DNA of 64,000 nucleotides from Datura wrightii (GCA_035772735.1 JASDFA010000010.1:152584501-152648500); one strand, 5' to 3'. Shown: positions 1-12,970, counted from the first letter of the stretch. Made by a program: numbers and translations. The notes: generated by a model from the letters alone, not told the origin.

Positions 1-765
1 CCCCCAAGTGGGTTGTTGCTGGTTGTACCTTCCGGCTTATGGGGGCCAGGTAAGGTTCTTGTTTGCTTTAGTTATTGATAGATTAGATAATAGAGAATCC
101 AGCTACTCAGATATGACTTCTATCCCTTTTCTTTCGGTCATTTTTCAGTTCCATCTTTTATATTCAGTTATTTACAATTATTGTTTTACATATTCGGTAC
201 ATGTTGTACTGACGCCCTTTTGAGGCGCTGCATTACTTGCATGCAGGCACGGATAGACGAGGAGCAGGTCCCTCTTAGCTTCCAGCCAGGATTAGCAGAA
301 GAGTCGGCTCCTTTCTTCCGGAGCTTATAAATAGAAGGGTTACTCTTTTGATTGTACAGTTTATGGGTAGGTCGGGGTCCTGTCCCGACCATCGTATTAC
401 TCTTAGAGGCTTGCAGATTGTTTCTATTTCCCTGGGGTTAGCTATTGCTGGCCGTGTGGGGCCCGTATGTGTTTTATCTCCTGTGTTGGCCGCGTGGGGC
501 CCGTATGTGTTTTATCTCCTGTGTTGGCCGCGTGGGGCCCTGTTTAACTTATACTTAGCGGCCTTGTTGGCTATAACTTAGTTTAGCGCCGGATTTAAGT
601 TTCAGTCATAACTAGATATCATGGTGGCCTTGTCGGCTCGTATAGGACTCCTTGTTGCTATGTGTTTCTAGTTAGCTGTTTTCCTGTGATAGGTGGTTAT
701 AAGGCCTTGTCGGCCGGAGGCTGTGTTTACAACCGAGATATAGCCCGTTATTTTCTTAATTTTAG
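1..765 (+). repeat. LTR fragment, family B, cut by window start
   Basis: The segment matches, in order and orientation, the 3' part of the two family-B LTRs at 13333-16292 and 30201-41922. Shared blocks are the 'cttatgggggccaggt' stretch, the 'tactgacgccc' block near 210, the 'ggtaggtcggggtcctgtcccgacc' region near 367, repeated 'gtggccttgtcggc' words, and 'aaccgagatatagc' near 731. The family's 3' terminus (ggggcgtgaca) is absent, so the match fades near 765 and the end is truncated or diverged. The 5' part lies outside the window. It could be a solo LTR or one LTR of a longer element. Confidence 0.7.
450..540 (+). repeat. 38-bp tandem repeat, about 2.4 copies
   Basis: The unit beginning 'ggccgcgtggggcccgtatg' starts at 450, 488 and 526, so the period is 38 bp and the copies are nearly identical. 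It lies in the part of the LTR where B1, B2 and G LTRs carry the same 'gtggggcc' words once or twice. This is a local expansion inside the LTR fragment. Confidence 0.85.
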
Positions 766-2758
766 AGTTAGTATTAGCCCTGTGCTTCCTAATTTGTATT
801 TCACTTTTTAAATGATTTTTTGGCTGATTCCTTATAGCCTGAAAGCAAATCACGTCTTGTTTACTCCTTATTTATAGCAAAAGCCTACAGGCTTTAATTT
901 ATAGCACAAATACAATCTTCTTTATCTTTGTCACATTTTTAAATTCACTAATAAATATTATATTTTTATTATCAAAGCTATCATCACTATTTTATTATTT
1001 TTTAAGAATTAATTATAGTTATTTTATTTCAAATTTTATACTTATTAAATTAGTATCAGTCAATGTTTTATATTTATATTATTTGCGGTAAGTTTGTAAT
1101 GTTAGTACTTTATTTTCTACGCATTAATTATAACTTGTCATCACAAAACATATATTTTGCTAATTGTTAAGTTAGAAGTTTAAAATGATTTATTTATTTT
1201 TAAAAATTTAATTTGTTTTATTAATATGGATAGAGAAAGAGAAAATAGGAGAAGAACCGCGAGGAGAGAAATTAAATTTTTATACGATGATCCCATTATT
1301 TTGTAAACCTATTCTTGTTTAAGCCTATTTTAGGGACTAGGTAGTTAATTATAAAATGATCACATTATTTTGTTATTATTTTATTTATTTTAATTTACAT
1401 AATATATTCTTATATTAAGCAATAATTTAATTCATAGTCACACAAATATCTATAATTTATTTTAGATTATAAATTTTTTCATATTTTTTAGACTTCATAT
1501 TCAATTAAGTTATATACATCGCCAAATTACAGTACTGTGATATTGAAAAATAATGATTTATTTTTATAAACAGTATTTTTTTCTTGGTTCACAGAAAAGT
1601 CTGTTAGAGTCGCTGGTCCATAATCATGCAATTCATTTTTCTATAAAGCAGTATTTAATCAATTACAGTGAGATTAAAAGCATGCAGAAAATTGCAAGAC
1701 TTATTTTCTTATCTCATAAAGAAGGTTTTTTTAGTAAAACTTTTTTGTCACTACTTTTATTATATACAAGAGTGTGTGTGAATATACACATATATGATGG
1801 TAAATATATTTTTTATATGTGTTACAAAAAATCACGGTGATGATAAGAATGTTCAAACGAATTTTCACAAAGCAACAAAATAATAGGAAGAAAGTTATGA
1901 TTGACAATTTGATTAATCTGACGCTACATTCTAATGTAAAAGATGATGATCTTATAATTTTTGTGAAACACATTACAAAAATTAATAAGTAAATTCAAGA
2001 AATCGTTTAGGCTGGAGGTTTATTAAGTGTAGAAAAAAATACAGGACTTTACGATTTGTCTTACCTAACGATTTTCAAAGAGAGTTGCTTGATATATCGT
2101 GGTGGTATAAGTTTGATCATCATATATTGGTATCTTAAGGATGTTAGTTCAAAATCTTGTGAATAAGTATATTGACTTGAAGGTTCATTGCATGTCGTTC
2201 TCTTTGGTTGCCTATACGAAATAATAATATGTCAAAACTAGTAAAACTCATAGTTCCAAGAGGGATTACATTATTTTCTAAAGAGTTACGACGAGATTTT
2301 ATTAAATCTATTCTAGTTCACATGAAAAAATTAATGTAAAAATATGTAATTATTTTATACAGGGATTATTTATATGTCATATTGACTTGTATGAATTCAT
2401 AATTTAATTCTTTAGATTATTGTTGTTATTCAACATCTCTATATTTGTTATAGAATTTATTTCTTTAGATTATTATTGTTATTTAGTATTTCTATATTTG
2501 TTATAAAATTTTTATTTAATTAATCTTGAATTTGATGTAATTTAAGATAACTGTCTCTTAGATGATTATTAAGGCTACACCATATTAGAATTCAGATAAT
2601 GATTGAGAATTTAGTGAAGTTTCGACTCTGAACCTGATATGAAATAAATATTGACATAGTTGAATATTTTAAAGAATTATTAGGTATATGAATTTAGGCT
2701 ACAATAATTTACATGGTTGTCTCACGATAGTTTATACCTTTGTTTTTTCCAAATCAGT
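766..2758. other. AT-rich stretch, nothing recognised
   Basis: Very AT-rich DNA with only short reading frames. The part next to 2758 should contain the leader and 5' LTR of the copia element that follows. I could not find a matching direct repeat downstream of that element or a clear primer binding site, so no LTR is called. Nothing else is supported here. Confidence 0.5.
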
Positions 2759-3600
2759 ATGTCTACTGCTATAAAGAACATTGTCGCTGAGTTTAACAAG
2801 GGTGATAAGCTTAAAGGTAATAATTATGAAATATGGAACATGAAAATTCGGTATGTCCTAGAAGAGCAGGATGCTTTCGAGTTTCTTAATGTGTCCGTGA
2901 CATTTTCTAATAGTGGCAATACACCCCAACATATAAGAAATCTTGATATTTATCAAGTTTGAAAAAAGAAAAATTCTCTTACGCGCATAACGTTGCTGAG
3001 CAGCATGGATAACGATATTATGAGAGAATTCCAACAGTGTGACGATGCTAAGAACATGTACTCCATATTAAAATAAAAGTTTGATCATACTTCACTTGTC
3101 AAGTTAATATTAATAGGTTTGATACTTATAAGAAACGTTCTGATCATACTATGCGTAAGCATTTGCGCTATATGTCAAATATGATGAATGAATTGAAAGA
3201 TGTCGGTCATGTGTCGACCGAAAAATAAAAAATTCAAACTGTGATTCAATTCCTACCCCAAAGCGGAAAAAATATGAAAATACACTTGACCCATAATATT
3301 AGCATCAAAATTATAGAAGATACTAAGCATCATTTAGAACTCGAGTAAAAGCGCCTTGAGATTGATAATGCTACTATAAATGCGTATATGGATAGTTCTT
3401 ATCCAAAATATAGACATGGTAATTAAAAATGCAAGTTGATTTTCTCAGAAGAAAGGGAAATGAAAAGTCTCAAAGAAGCATAAGATTAATAAACAAAAAG
3501 AGAAGATATTTCTGCTCTGAAGAAAAAAGTGAATATGGCTAAGTTCAAGTGCTACAACTGTGAGAAAAAGGGACACTTTGCTCGTGATTGTCATGCGCTT
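2759..3600 (+). pseudogene. gag: copia gag remnant with CCHC zinc knuckle
   Basis: Gag is the structural protein of the retrotransposon particle. The ATG at 2759 opens a frame with the copia-type start (a 'F.KGDKLKGNNYEIWNMKIRYVLEEQ' stretch, the region that binds and packs in copia Gags). It is open for about 68 codons, then meets stops and shifts. Near 3546-3590 another frame holds a typical CX2CX4HX4C knuckle (C-YN-C-EKKG-H-FARD-C), which binds RNA in copia Gag. Between them similarity continues with several stops. The start was chosen because the Gag-like sequence begins there; an in-frame upstream ATG at 2717 has no family support. Confidence 0.82.
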
Positions 3601-4095
3601 AAGAACTTTCATGACCTTATTAATGATTTACATAGCGACATATATATTTCTTGTTTTGCTTATTTAACTGAATCACTTGCTATGTGGATTAAGATTGGGG
3701 AGTCACCGAACATATAGAGACGGAAAGAGATACTTTTGTAGATTTTCGATGAATTCCACGAGGAATCAAATGAATTTATGTAGGAAATAACTCCAAAGAG
3801 GAGATAAAGGAGTTGGTATCTACAAACTTGAAATGCATGATGGCCGAACTCTGTTGCTACATGATGTATTATTTGTCCCGTCAATTCACTGAAATCTAGT
3901 CTCCCTCAAAATATTAATTAAGTTAGAATTCAATTTTTTCTTTCATGAACAAGGTCTAGATATGTATTTTTCCAAGATAGAATATGACACCGGTTATTTT
4001 TTTGATTGATTTTTTATATTGGGTGTTGTTCAAAGTTCCAATAATAATATTTATTTTATTTGTTTACGTTTATTTCTAATTGTGAAAATGATGTA

Positions 4096-4690
4096 AACAT
4101 ATGGCATGCTAGGCTTGGCCATATTGATTAACAAAAAATGAATCGCTTAGCCGAAGAAGGTCTTCTTGGCTCTGACAAAATAGAATTGTTTCTTTGCTAA
4201 TATTGCCTAGATGAAAAAACTGCAAAAAAATCATTTGAAAGAAGTATGAGAGCTGAAACTTCATTGCAGTTAATTCATTCTAACATTTGTGGTCCAATGA
4301 ATGTAAGGACAAGACATGATGCTGTTTATTTCATCATATTTATTGATGACTTTACTCAATATGGTTATGACTATTTGATTTCTCATAACTCTAAAGTTTT
4401 AGTTGCTTCGTTAAGTTCATGAACTTAGTTAAGAATCTACTAGATAGAAAAATTAAAGTTTTAAGAACAAATCAAGAAGAGAATATTTGTCTGATAAGTT
4501 CAAACGATTGTCTGATGAAAAGGGAATTCAAAGACAATTTATTATTTTCTAGACTCCACAATAAAATGGTGTTGCGGAACGAAGAAACAGAACCTTGTTA
4601 GAAATGATTAGGTTAATGATTGCACAGGCGAAATTGAGGTGATATTTTGCTCACTGCTACATTTATACTTAATCATGTCCTTTATAAATT
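4096..4690 (+). pseudogene. pol: copia integrase remnant
   Basis: Integrase joins element cDNA to host DNA. The zinc-binding start is visible as WHARLGHI near 4101 and a C..C pair near 4200. The catalytic core begins at 'LIHSNICGPM' near 4270. Copia integrases normally have Asp where this reads Asn (HSN for HSD), and the second catalytic Asp (normally in 'RSDRGGEY') reads 'RTNQEEN' near 4455. The third acidic position, in the 'GVAERRNRTL' block near 4568-4597, is kept but in another frame. Two of three catalytic acids are lost, and stops and frameshifts occur throughout. Confidence 0.8.
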
Positions 4691-5439
4691 AATTACATCT
4701 ACTCCATATGAATTTTTGGACTAAACAAAAGCACGTTTGAGCATTTTGTAGCCTTGGAATTGTGCTACTTTTATTCATAATTCTTACTTTCGACATGAAA
4801 AATTAGGTACAGGGGTTTAAAAAGTATCTTTATACGATACTTCGAATAATCTAAAGGTTATATGTTCATAAATGAACAAAATAATGGCACAGTAACTGAA
4901 GTTAAATCACACAATGTTACATTCATAGAGAATGATTTTACTAAATAGGGCGGGATAGGTCAAGACTTGTCTTTTTATGAAACTACAGACCATACCGCTT
5001 CCGCAATAGACATTCAAATGGATTTAAGTGGGAGTCAGTTTGATAAAAATGGATTTGTTCCTATTTCCACATATACATCATCTGAATCAGAACTTTTGGA
5101 TATTGTTGGTACGAGTGGGAATAACTTACCAATTAATAATTCAATTTATCAATCTCAACCTCGACAACTAAGTCATCCACAAATTCCTTATTATCGTTTT
5201 GAGATCGAAGAAAGCATTTATAGTTATCCGACAAGATGAAGAAGAGTCACGAAATATAAATGAGACTCTTACATATCATGATAAGAAAAAATAGTTAAAA
5301 AATGGAAAAAGAGATGGGAAACCAAACTGCAAGTATGAAAATTGGTTGATCTGCCTATGGGCCGTAAGGCTATTGAAAACAAGTGTCTCAAAATCAGGTA
5401 TAAGGCGATGGTAGTATCGAGAGATTTAAAGCTCGCCTA

Positions 5440-6072
5440 GTAGGTAAGGGGTACACATAATATGAAGAAATTGATCATGAAGAAATTTTTTCACAGTCGT
5501 ACATTTTGCTTCAATAATGCTAATTTTGTCAATAGTGGCTAATTTGGATCTTGAATTGTATCAAATAGATGTAAAAATAGTTTTTCTCAATGGAGAACTA
5601 GAAGAAGAAATTTACATTGAACAACCTTAGGTTAAGTGAAGAAAGGCGAAGAGCATGAAGTATGTCGACTTCATAGGTCGATTTATGGCCTTAAAATATC
5701 TTCTAGACGATGGTATTTGCATTTTCATAATGCGATCATATTATATCATTTTGTTATGATTTATGAAGATAATTGTGTGTACATCAAAAGATCTAAATAT
5801 AAGTTTATGATCTTATCACAATATGTAGATGATATACTTACAGCTGCAAGTGACATTGAGTATGTGGAAGAAATAAAAGAGTGGTTATCATCTACATTTG
5901 AGATGAAAAACATGAGTGAAGCATCATACATTCTTGGAGTTAAGATTTCAATAGATCGTTCAAAAAGATTGTTATCTCTTTCACAGGAACCTTACATTAA
6001 GAAGGTTCTTGAACGTTTTAATATGCAAGATTGCAAACCTATAAACACTCTTATTTCTAAAGTGAAGCTTTA
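5440..6072 (+). pseudogene. pol: copia reverse transcriptase remnant
   Basis: The RT core is spread over two frames. The block around 5546-5620 ('YQIDVK' and 'FLNGELEEEIYIEQP') is the copia motif carrying the first catalytic Asp. A 145-codon frame from 5636 contains 'CRLHRSIYGLK', the catalytic YVDD at about 5822-5833, and the thumb-like 'EASYILGVKI' and 'LSLSQEPYIKKVLERF' stretches. The YVDD box is intact. The stop after 'EQP' and the frame change near 5640 disrupt the coding sequence. Confidence 0.88.
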
Positions 6073-6299
6073 AATCGAATGATGTGCCCTCAGACACCCT
6101 AAGAGAATGAACGAATGAGAAAGGTTCCTTATGCCAGGCGATCAGAAATCTAATGTATGTTATGATATGCATTAGACATGATATCTGTTATGCTATTAGG
6201 CTAGTTAGCAGATATCATTCTGATCCAGGAAAACAACACTAGAAATTAGCTAAAAGGATATTGAGATATCTTAAAGGCACAGTCGATAATTTCTTATGT

Positions 6300-6523
6300 T
6301 ATTAAGAAATGATCTACAACTCAAACACTACATTGATTTTGATTAGAGAGGAGAGAAAGAAACAATCATGCATAGTCTTATCAATAATGGAAGCTGAATT
6401 CGTAGCGCTTTCAGCGGCTGTGCAGGAAGCTATTTGGCTTAGACTTTTAATGGGACACTTGGGCATTAATAATAACGCTATTGAGCCAGTAATCATCAAT
6501 TGTGATAGTGAAGCTGCAATAGC
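6300..6523 (+). pseudogene. pol: copia RNase H, part 1 (before inserted LTR)
   Basis: The frame holds 'KKQSCIVLSIMEAEFVALS', which carries the catalytic Glu of copia RNase H (MEAE), followed by 'AVQEAIWLRLLM' and 'INCDSEAAIA' with the next catalytic Asp. The beginning of the domain, including the first catalytic Asp region, is missing or scrambled before 6350. Coding is cut at 6523 by solo LTR E1 and resumes at 8908. Confidence 0.85.
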
Positions 6524-8907
6524 TGTAACACTCCAAGAGTTTTCTAGATCAAACCCTAGAGTTGGATGAAGTTCAGCAGGAAAACCAGCAAAAATGCCTC
6601 AGAACGACTCGTGTGATGACTCGTTGGTACGAGTAAAGGGTCGTTAAGATGGGCCGTTGGAAGGAGTTCAGAAAGTGTGCAATAGGACTTTTCAGCAATG
6701 AGAGGGAGCAAGGTGTCGTTGTGAGGAACAACGACCCGTTATGTGCCTCGTTGTGAGTCCCCAGCAAACAACGAGCCAAGAGACGACCCATTATTTCCTG
6801 TGACGGGTTGTCCTGAGGGATCGTTAGTTGGAGTTCAGAAATGGTTCAATTATTTATGCATTGGCAATGGACGGTTACGATGAACCGTTAAGTAGAGTAA
6901 CAACTCGTCATATTGGTCGTTGAAGGGATCTGAGGAGTTGGACTATTTGAGACAGTGGTGACGACGGGAGGAATTGATGAGTTGTTGTTACAAGTAACGA
7001 CTCGTCTTGTTCAATCATTGGTCAAAGAATCAGAAGCTGTAAATTTGGCCAGAAGTAACAGATGGTCACCACGAGCCATGGTAAGGAGCAACAACTCATG
7101 GTGTGGGTCGTGGTCACTGGAGGGGCAGTTTTTGGATCGAAATTCTAAGGGTATTTTAGTAAAATCTTATGCTTTCAGTTTTTAAGTGACGTTATTTTAG
7201 GTATTGTAAGGGTCGAGTTAAAGGATTTTCACTAGCCTAAGACCTCATTCTCCAAAATCATCCGTAAAGTTCTTTTTCCTTTTCTTTTCTGAAAGCTCAA
7301 GAACACCTAGGGTTTCTATTCAAGGTGTTGCGAGTTCCAAGATCATTAAGGGAGTTTTCTAACCAGGTATATGGGATTTCAACAAGGATTCCTTTTCATC
7401 CTTGTGTCTCAATTTTTATGTTAAAACCTTAATCCCTTGATTTCTAGAAAAGCATGCCTTAGGGTTTCTATCTATGCATGCATTCTCACATGTCTTTTAT
7501 GGATTCCAAGACCCTCGTGATAAATAGCCGTGTATGATTATGAAATTACTTTCAAATTCATGCATTATGTACATGATATGGAAATAACATGATTATAGAA
7601 TTTTTACCATGAATTAGCATTAACTTTGGAATATGGCCTTTTAAATTATTCCCATGCTCTTACCATGAATTCGTTATATATGTTTAAAGCATGACTAGAA
7701 CCTATGGGCTTTTCATGAATCTAGAATATATGATTTTACACTACGATTTTGGGTCTATAATGTTATGAATTTTGAGGACAAAGCATGATCATGATCCTTC
7801 AGACTTTCAGGCGTCTTGATAGTAGAAAGTTGCCTTGATCAGACTCTAATAAGTTTAGTATGTTGTGATTAGTTGAACACTCAGATCTCTGATTAGCTGA
7901 AGTAGCCTAGACTAGGCGAATGATGTCAGATTGGTGTCTTCCATGTTAAAGTATAATTGAGATTCTCAATAACAGAGAATATTTCCCTTAGTTCAGTTAG
8001 GGATTCTCAATAGCAGAGAATGTTTCCCTTAGCTCAGTCAGGGATTCTCAATAGCAGAGAATGCTTCCCTTAGTTCAGTCAGGGACTCTCAATAGTAGAG
8101 AACGTCTCCCTTAGTTTACGATTTTAGTTTTAACTTAGCTCCATATGGTCTCAGACTTCAGTTCAAATCAGTCTTAGCAGAATTTAGTCTTAGTTGTCAG
8201 CAGTTAGTCAATATAGTGTATGATATCAGTTACAACTTCGGTTCTCAATATATGTACATGACCCTTATGTATCAGTTTTGATTATACTTCATTAAATATT
8301 TTCAAATAAAAGCATCATGGAAATATTCATATGTCTCAGGCAGGGTTATGGTATTCCAGTTCAGTTAGATATATTAGTGATGTACTCAGTTTATTTTCTC
8401 CCAGTATTCTTACATGTTTTAGTTCCTTTACGTTTTTCCCATACTCGGTATATTTTAAGTACTGACCGCATACTTTATGTGATATATCATTTTATGATAT
8501 TGATCTAAGTTTTCAGACTCAGCCCCGCGGTTAGACACGCTCTATTTCCATCTCAGCTGACCGTGGTAAGTCCTTATCTCCCGAGGACGAGATCTATGTT
8601 TTTCATATTTCAGTTATATTTCAGTTTTCATACTTTAGGAGTTAGCTAGGGACTTGTCCAAGCAGCTCATCAGTGTAATAGAGGCTTTTGGACATGTATA
8701 AACAGATTCAGCTTATGATTCAGAGTTTTAATAGACTATGTTCTTATAGGTTTTGATTAGACTCTTTCAGTCAGCTTCCGCTTAGTTATGATTTTGTTAG
8801 CTGTTATCTTGCTAGTGTTATATTATGATTATGCCATGGGTCAACGTGGAGCCTCTCGGGGTTCTTTGTCCAGTGTCTCAATCCGGGCCTATGTTCGGGT
8901 CGTGACA
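6524..8907 (+). mobile_element. Solo LTR E1 (C-type gypsy family), TSD ATAGC
   Basis: The 2384-bp insertion begins TGTAAC and ends 'gttcgggtcgtgaca', the same 3' end as the LTRs of element C (33985-34000). The target duplication ATAGC is perfect at 6519-6523 and 8908-8912, and it rejoins the copia RNase H frame. Like the C LTRs, its 5' part is full of 'acgactcgt'-type words. No internal region or second LTR is present, so it is a solo LTR left by LTR-LTR recombination. Confidence 0.93.
7960..8123 (+). repeat. 41-bp tandem repeat, four copies
   Basis: Units start at 7960, 8001, 8042 and 8083, each built of 'gattctcaatagcagagaa' followed by 'tttcccttag.tcagt.ag'. Period is exactly 41 bp, with a few substitutions between copies. 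It lies in the middle of solo LTR E1, and I did not see this array in the C or D1 LTRs. Confidence 0.9.
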
Positions 8908-9003
8908 ATAGCCTACACAAAGGATCTCAAGTACCATGAAAAACAAAACATATTGATATTAAATATAATTTTGTTAGATACATCATTGCACAAAAGAAAA
9001 TGA
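8908..9003 (+). pseudogene. pol: copia RNase H, part 2 (after inserted LTR)
   Basis: Directly after the target duplication the frame reads 'YTKDLKYHEKQNILI', matching the copia RNase H tail '(K)(D/N)P.YH.(K/R)TKHI'. This is the continuation of the frame that ends at 6523, which confirms that E1 was inserted into existing copia DNA. The frame closes at 9001-9003 after 'SLHKRK'. Confidence 0.85.
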
Positions 9004-10163
9004 ATGTGAAATACATAGCATGTGATGCTTATGAAAGACATGTGAAATCTATAGATTTTCATAGATGCTAATATATTTATATTTTTATTTTTTTCAATCA
9101 TGTTCATGTAAATCTACATTTTTGAAGTTAATGTTAGTTTATGCCTAATTATCCGTACTTCTTGGTTCATAGACATATAATATTTCATTATGCATAGTAT
9201 AAATTCTTAGTATAAGAAATATGTCAGGCAGACAAAAAGATTGGCCTATTTACACAGGCAATCGTCTCTATCGTCTAAGAGACAGATAGAGATGAGACAG
9301 TCATAAACTAATTATTGTCAGCAATGATGATAACAAAGAGCTGAAAGTTTATAATAAAAAATGTCATTTGTTTTTATGTTTAATCATATGTGATTAAAAT
9401 GAGTTAGTCTGTTCTTAATGCCAGATGTGAGGCTTTTTATGAATAAAATAATTGAGTAGATTTATGAATGCGAAGTTATATATAACTTATTTGAACTATC
9501 ATCTGTATAATATTTAATTTTGAAAAACACGCGCTCCATGGGAAAGGAGTTAATACTGTGATACATGTTTCATACCATGTATGCATATGATGACCCATAA
9601 GGGCGATACAAGTTTAAATCTCTACTTGTTGTCGTATGAAGCTCAAGAAAATTATAACTTATTTTCTTTATATTATACTCCCATGACTTTGATTTGTTTC
9701 TTGAGATTCAATATGGTGTTTGTTATCTTAGAATGTTTCCAAGAGATCATGTTTAATTTGGTCTGATAGGACATCTCTAGAAAAGCATATTACATAGAGA
9801 TTAAGAGAATCATGATATGAGGAAGATCATTAAGTATTATCATATTAATTATGTTCATTGACCGGTCCTTTATATATTTTTTTAGAAAAGAACATAATGA
9901 TGAACTTAAGCTTAAGACGGAGATTGTGCACAATATGAATGTGAAAAATGTTCTAGGGTACTCCATAGTATAATCTACTCTAAGTTTCATTGATCGAGAT
10001 GCTATATATTTCCAACAAATGTATAGCAATGAAGCTCTCAAAGTATGCACTAGTCACAAGGTCTAGTCATTAGGTATGAAAGTTATAAATAGGAATAAGA
10101 ATTGACCTACTATGTGTGAGTGGAAGATTAAGGAACTAGATTAGGTCATCCATGTAGGTCAAT

Positions 10164-10165
<2 letters not shown>
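9004..10165. other. Probable 3' part of copia F, LTR not resolved
   Basis: AT-rich sequence after the RNase H remnant. By position it should hold the 3' noncoding part and 3' LTR of element F. I could not find a matching 5' copy upstream of 2759, so the boundaries are not called. No gene is supported. Confidence 0.4.

Positions 10166-10234
<69 letters not shown>
10166..10234. repeat. (TA)n microsatellite, about 34 units
   Basis: An uninterrupted alternating TA run. Confidence 0.98.
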
Positions 10235-10237
<3 letters not shown>

Positions 10238-11639
10238 AATGAAAGGACACAATGGTTAGAATTCCTCCTAAATCGGTGCCTTGCGTCCTTTAGATAAAGG
10301 GGAACCTCTATTTTTTTCATTGTGAACAGAAAAACAATAGACTGATAGCTGCTTCTTCTTCTTCTCTCTTAAATTCTTGTAAAGTTCCTTGAAGATTCTT
10401 GTGAAAACTTTTTCTCCGAAAAGCATTGGAACAACTGCAAGATACGATTTTAGATTGTGACTTAATAATGGTTCAGTTCATCTTCAAATGTGATCACACT
10501 ACCTAACAAGTGAAACTAATTCAATGATTCTACATGCTGTGTATTTGATTTGATTCATTATTTCAGAAAAAAATTAATTTCTGGCAAGAATTCATTTTGT
10601 TTTCAGTGTTCTAACTTCTATTAAAAAAGTGAACTCTATTTACACTTTAGGATGAGGGGCAAATATAACATGTTTTTTATGATGAACTCTATAAAAATTT
10701 GGTTGATTTTTCCGTTCAATAAAAGCATGACACGTAATCTTTTAAAACTGAAAATGAAGTTTTAATAGGTGAATAAGTAAATATTGTTGATTTTAATTGG
10801 TTGGGGTAAATACAAAACTAAAGTATGACTATAGTGTTATATTTGTTGAAAAATGACAAATATAGCTGATTTTCGATAGTATAAAGGCAAATATGAGATT
10901 TTTCATACAAAGAGCTAGAAGTGAAACTTAACATTTGCTTACTTGCAGTTAGCGTGTCAATGATTCAGGCCAGGCGATTATTTTATAAGATTTATATTAT
11001 ATCAAATTTTTTGTTATTCTATTTTGTAAAATCAAAATCAGATTTTTCAAAATCTTTCCAAGAATTTTGATTTTTTAGGTGTCAGTATATTTCACCCGAT
11101 TATTGCAATATTTTATAGTATTGTAAAATAAATCAAGCAAAGCCGACAATCAACTCATGTGAACAGAGAACTAAGTCTACTAAGAGCAAATAAAAAAAAG
11201 AAAATCTAAACCATACGAGGAAAGGGGAAACTTTCTTTATTACGCTTACGAAAATAAGAAAGAAATAGATTGAAGAAAAGACAATATTGAAATACTTATG
11301 AATATAACAAGGAACAAGAGCATTTTAGTAGCTTAATTGATTAATTACCTGATTTTTTATTTTATACATGAGAATTTAATTTTTCACTTTGTAATTTCTT
11401 TTTTTTTATCCTAATAAAATAAAAATAATTTTTTTAAGTAAAAAAAATACATATAACAGTGGTAGTTTCCACTGTTAATTAAATAACTATATAAGATAAC
11501 CATATGGAGGATCAAGATCCGATGCCGCAGCTATGACTTGTGTCTTTCTCAACCATGACGACGACATATTGACTGTACGTTCACCATTAATATAATTACT
11601 ATATCAATCAAAGTATAGGAATATATGATTGGTGAAAAA
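10235..11639. other. AT-rich stretch, nothing recognised
   Basis: Contains homopolymer runs and short frames only. No domain, RNA gene or repeat edge could be supported. Confidence 0.5.
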
Positions 11640-12348
11640 TTAGTCAAACTAACATGAATACAATTAAAAGGTGAAATGGATACTATTGGTGAATATATCG
11701 TAAATTATATTTGAAAATAAAATGAACAAATAAATATTTAGGTTGAGACGCGGATATCTCGCTCTCTTTAAGGAGTTTCTATCCCACTATGGTATAATAT
11801 TCACCGATCCAACAGTATTATTCTTGACTTATCCGCTCCAGGATGCAATAACCCAACAATGTCGTGTGACTCAAACAACTTTGGATTAGTTGAAAAGTCC
11901 AAAGCTCTACCAAAAGAACATCTTCCTTCAATATAAAATAACTCTCCTTTGTATAGTGAATTAGTTGAAGACTTAGAATATTTTTTTCTTCATCTCAACT
12001 CTCTCTCTTTCACGATACTAACCTCAATATATACTACTATATTTTTCACACTTCTCATCTTCCTCTTCTCATACAATATAAGATAAGACCATCACTATTT
12101 ATAGGTGAAGAATTTTTTATTGTAATAAATTGAAAGAATGTGGGGCAATAATGTAGGTAAATTATTGGAGAATTACACCTTAGAGATTACATAAGTTATA
12201 AGCATAATAAAGTAGAATAATGAGGAAACAATGACATAGTATTTATAAAAAAAGTAATGGTCATATTCATGACAGTGAATATGAGAAATAACACATTATT
12301 AAAACACTATAATATAACATTTTATAATATTAAAATGTTCAAAATCCA
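11640..12348 (-). repeat. 3' LTR of copia H (outer end uncertain)
   Basis: The minus strand begins TGGATTTTG at 12348, directly after a polypurine tract, as expected for a 3' LTR. It contains a TATA box at 12095-12105. About 260 bp (11685-11945) recur in the same orientation at 45410-45680, including the 'cggatatctcgctctcttta' block. The left (3') end of the LTR is not defined. Its start is TGG rather than the usual TGT. Confidence 0.6.
12095..12105 (-). promoter_or_regulatory. Putative TATA box of copia H LTR
   Basis: The minus strand reads CCTATAAATAG, a good plant TATA box, within the LTR about 245 bp after its start. This is where the U3/R promoter of a short copia LTR would lie. Function is inferred from position only. 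Confidence 0.55.
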
Positions 12349-12360
12349 ATCCCCTCCTCA
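12349..12360 (-). other. Polypurine tract of copia H
   Basis: The minus strand reads TGAGGAGGGGAT directly before the LTR start at 12348. Purine-rich tracts at this place prime plus-strand DNA synthesis. About 610 bp of noncoding DNA lies between the end of pol (12971) and this tract. Confidence 0.65.
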
Positions 12361-12970
12361 TTTTAATATTTAAAGTAAGAAGTTTTTGTCTCTCAAATGT
12401 CCAACTGATTAATTAATTCTTTATAACGTACTCTATTTTTTTTGCTAGAGTCACCAATTTAGTTGAAGACAGACTATTATGCATAATGAAGGTGTGCTCT
12501 GCATTGAACTTTCACTTAGTAAAACAACAATCTTTACTCCAGACTCAGTAGTGGTCTTAGATTTAAACTATGACTGCTTAAGAAAAATAAAGTATTATTG
12601 CTTACACATAATAATCAAGGTGTTGACATAAGTTTTATTAGCCAACATATTACGGTCTTGTGCTATCCCGATTTTCATGAGTGTTTTTGAGAACAAGCCT
12701 TATTGTCATAGAAAGCAACCTACTTCCACACTCATATAGGTAAATTTGCCAAGAGTGCTCCAGTAATTTTGATACCCTACTCATATGAGATACAAGCTTT
12801 CATGAAGACTTTTTTTAAATCAACCTCCACAAATCATTAATAATCACATCATAAGAAGGGAATAAAATAAAATAATAGTGTATTTCACAACAAGTCATCA
12901 TATGATTCGTTTTTCCCATTGACCTTGTTTTAGGATCTCCAGTTTCCAGGTTGGGTTCCTCATATATGAC

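Larger units (their letters stand above)
2759..9003 (+). mobile_element. Decayed Ty1/copia element 'F' (interrupted)
   Basis: Gag, integrase, reverse transcriptase and RNase H remnants occur in the Ty1/copia order (integrase before RT) on the plus strand. They are spread over all three frames and broken by many stops and frameshifts. The element is split by solo LTR E1 (6524-8907). RNase H coding resumes directly after it, and a 5-bp duplication brackets the insertion. The limits given are those of recognisable coding sequence. The element's own LTRs must lie outside them and were not identified. It cannot encode working proteins. Confidence 0.88.

Noticed and set aside
1553..1840. 95-codon frame in the AT-rich left flank
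   Set aside because: Composition fits random AT-rich DNA (Phe, Lys, Tyr, Ile), no domain and no similarity to copia proteins.
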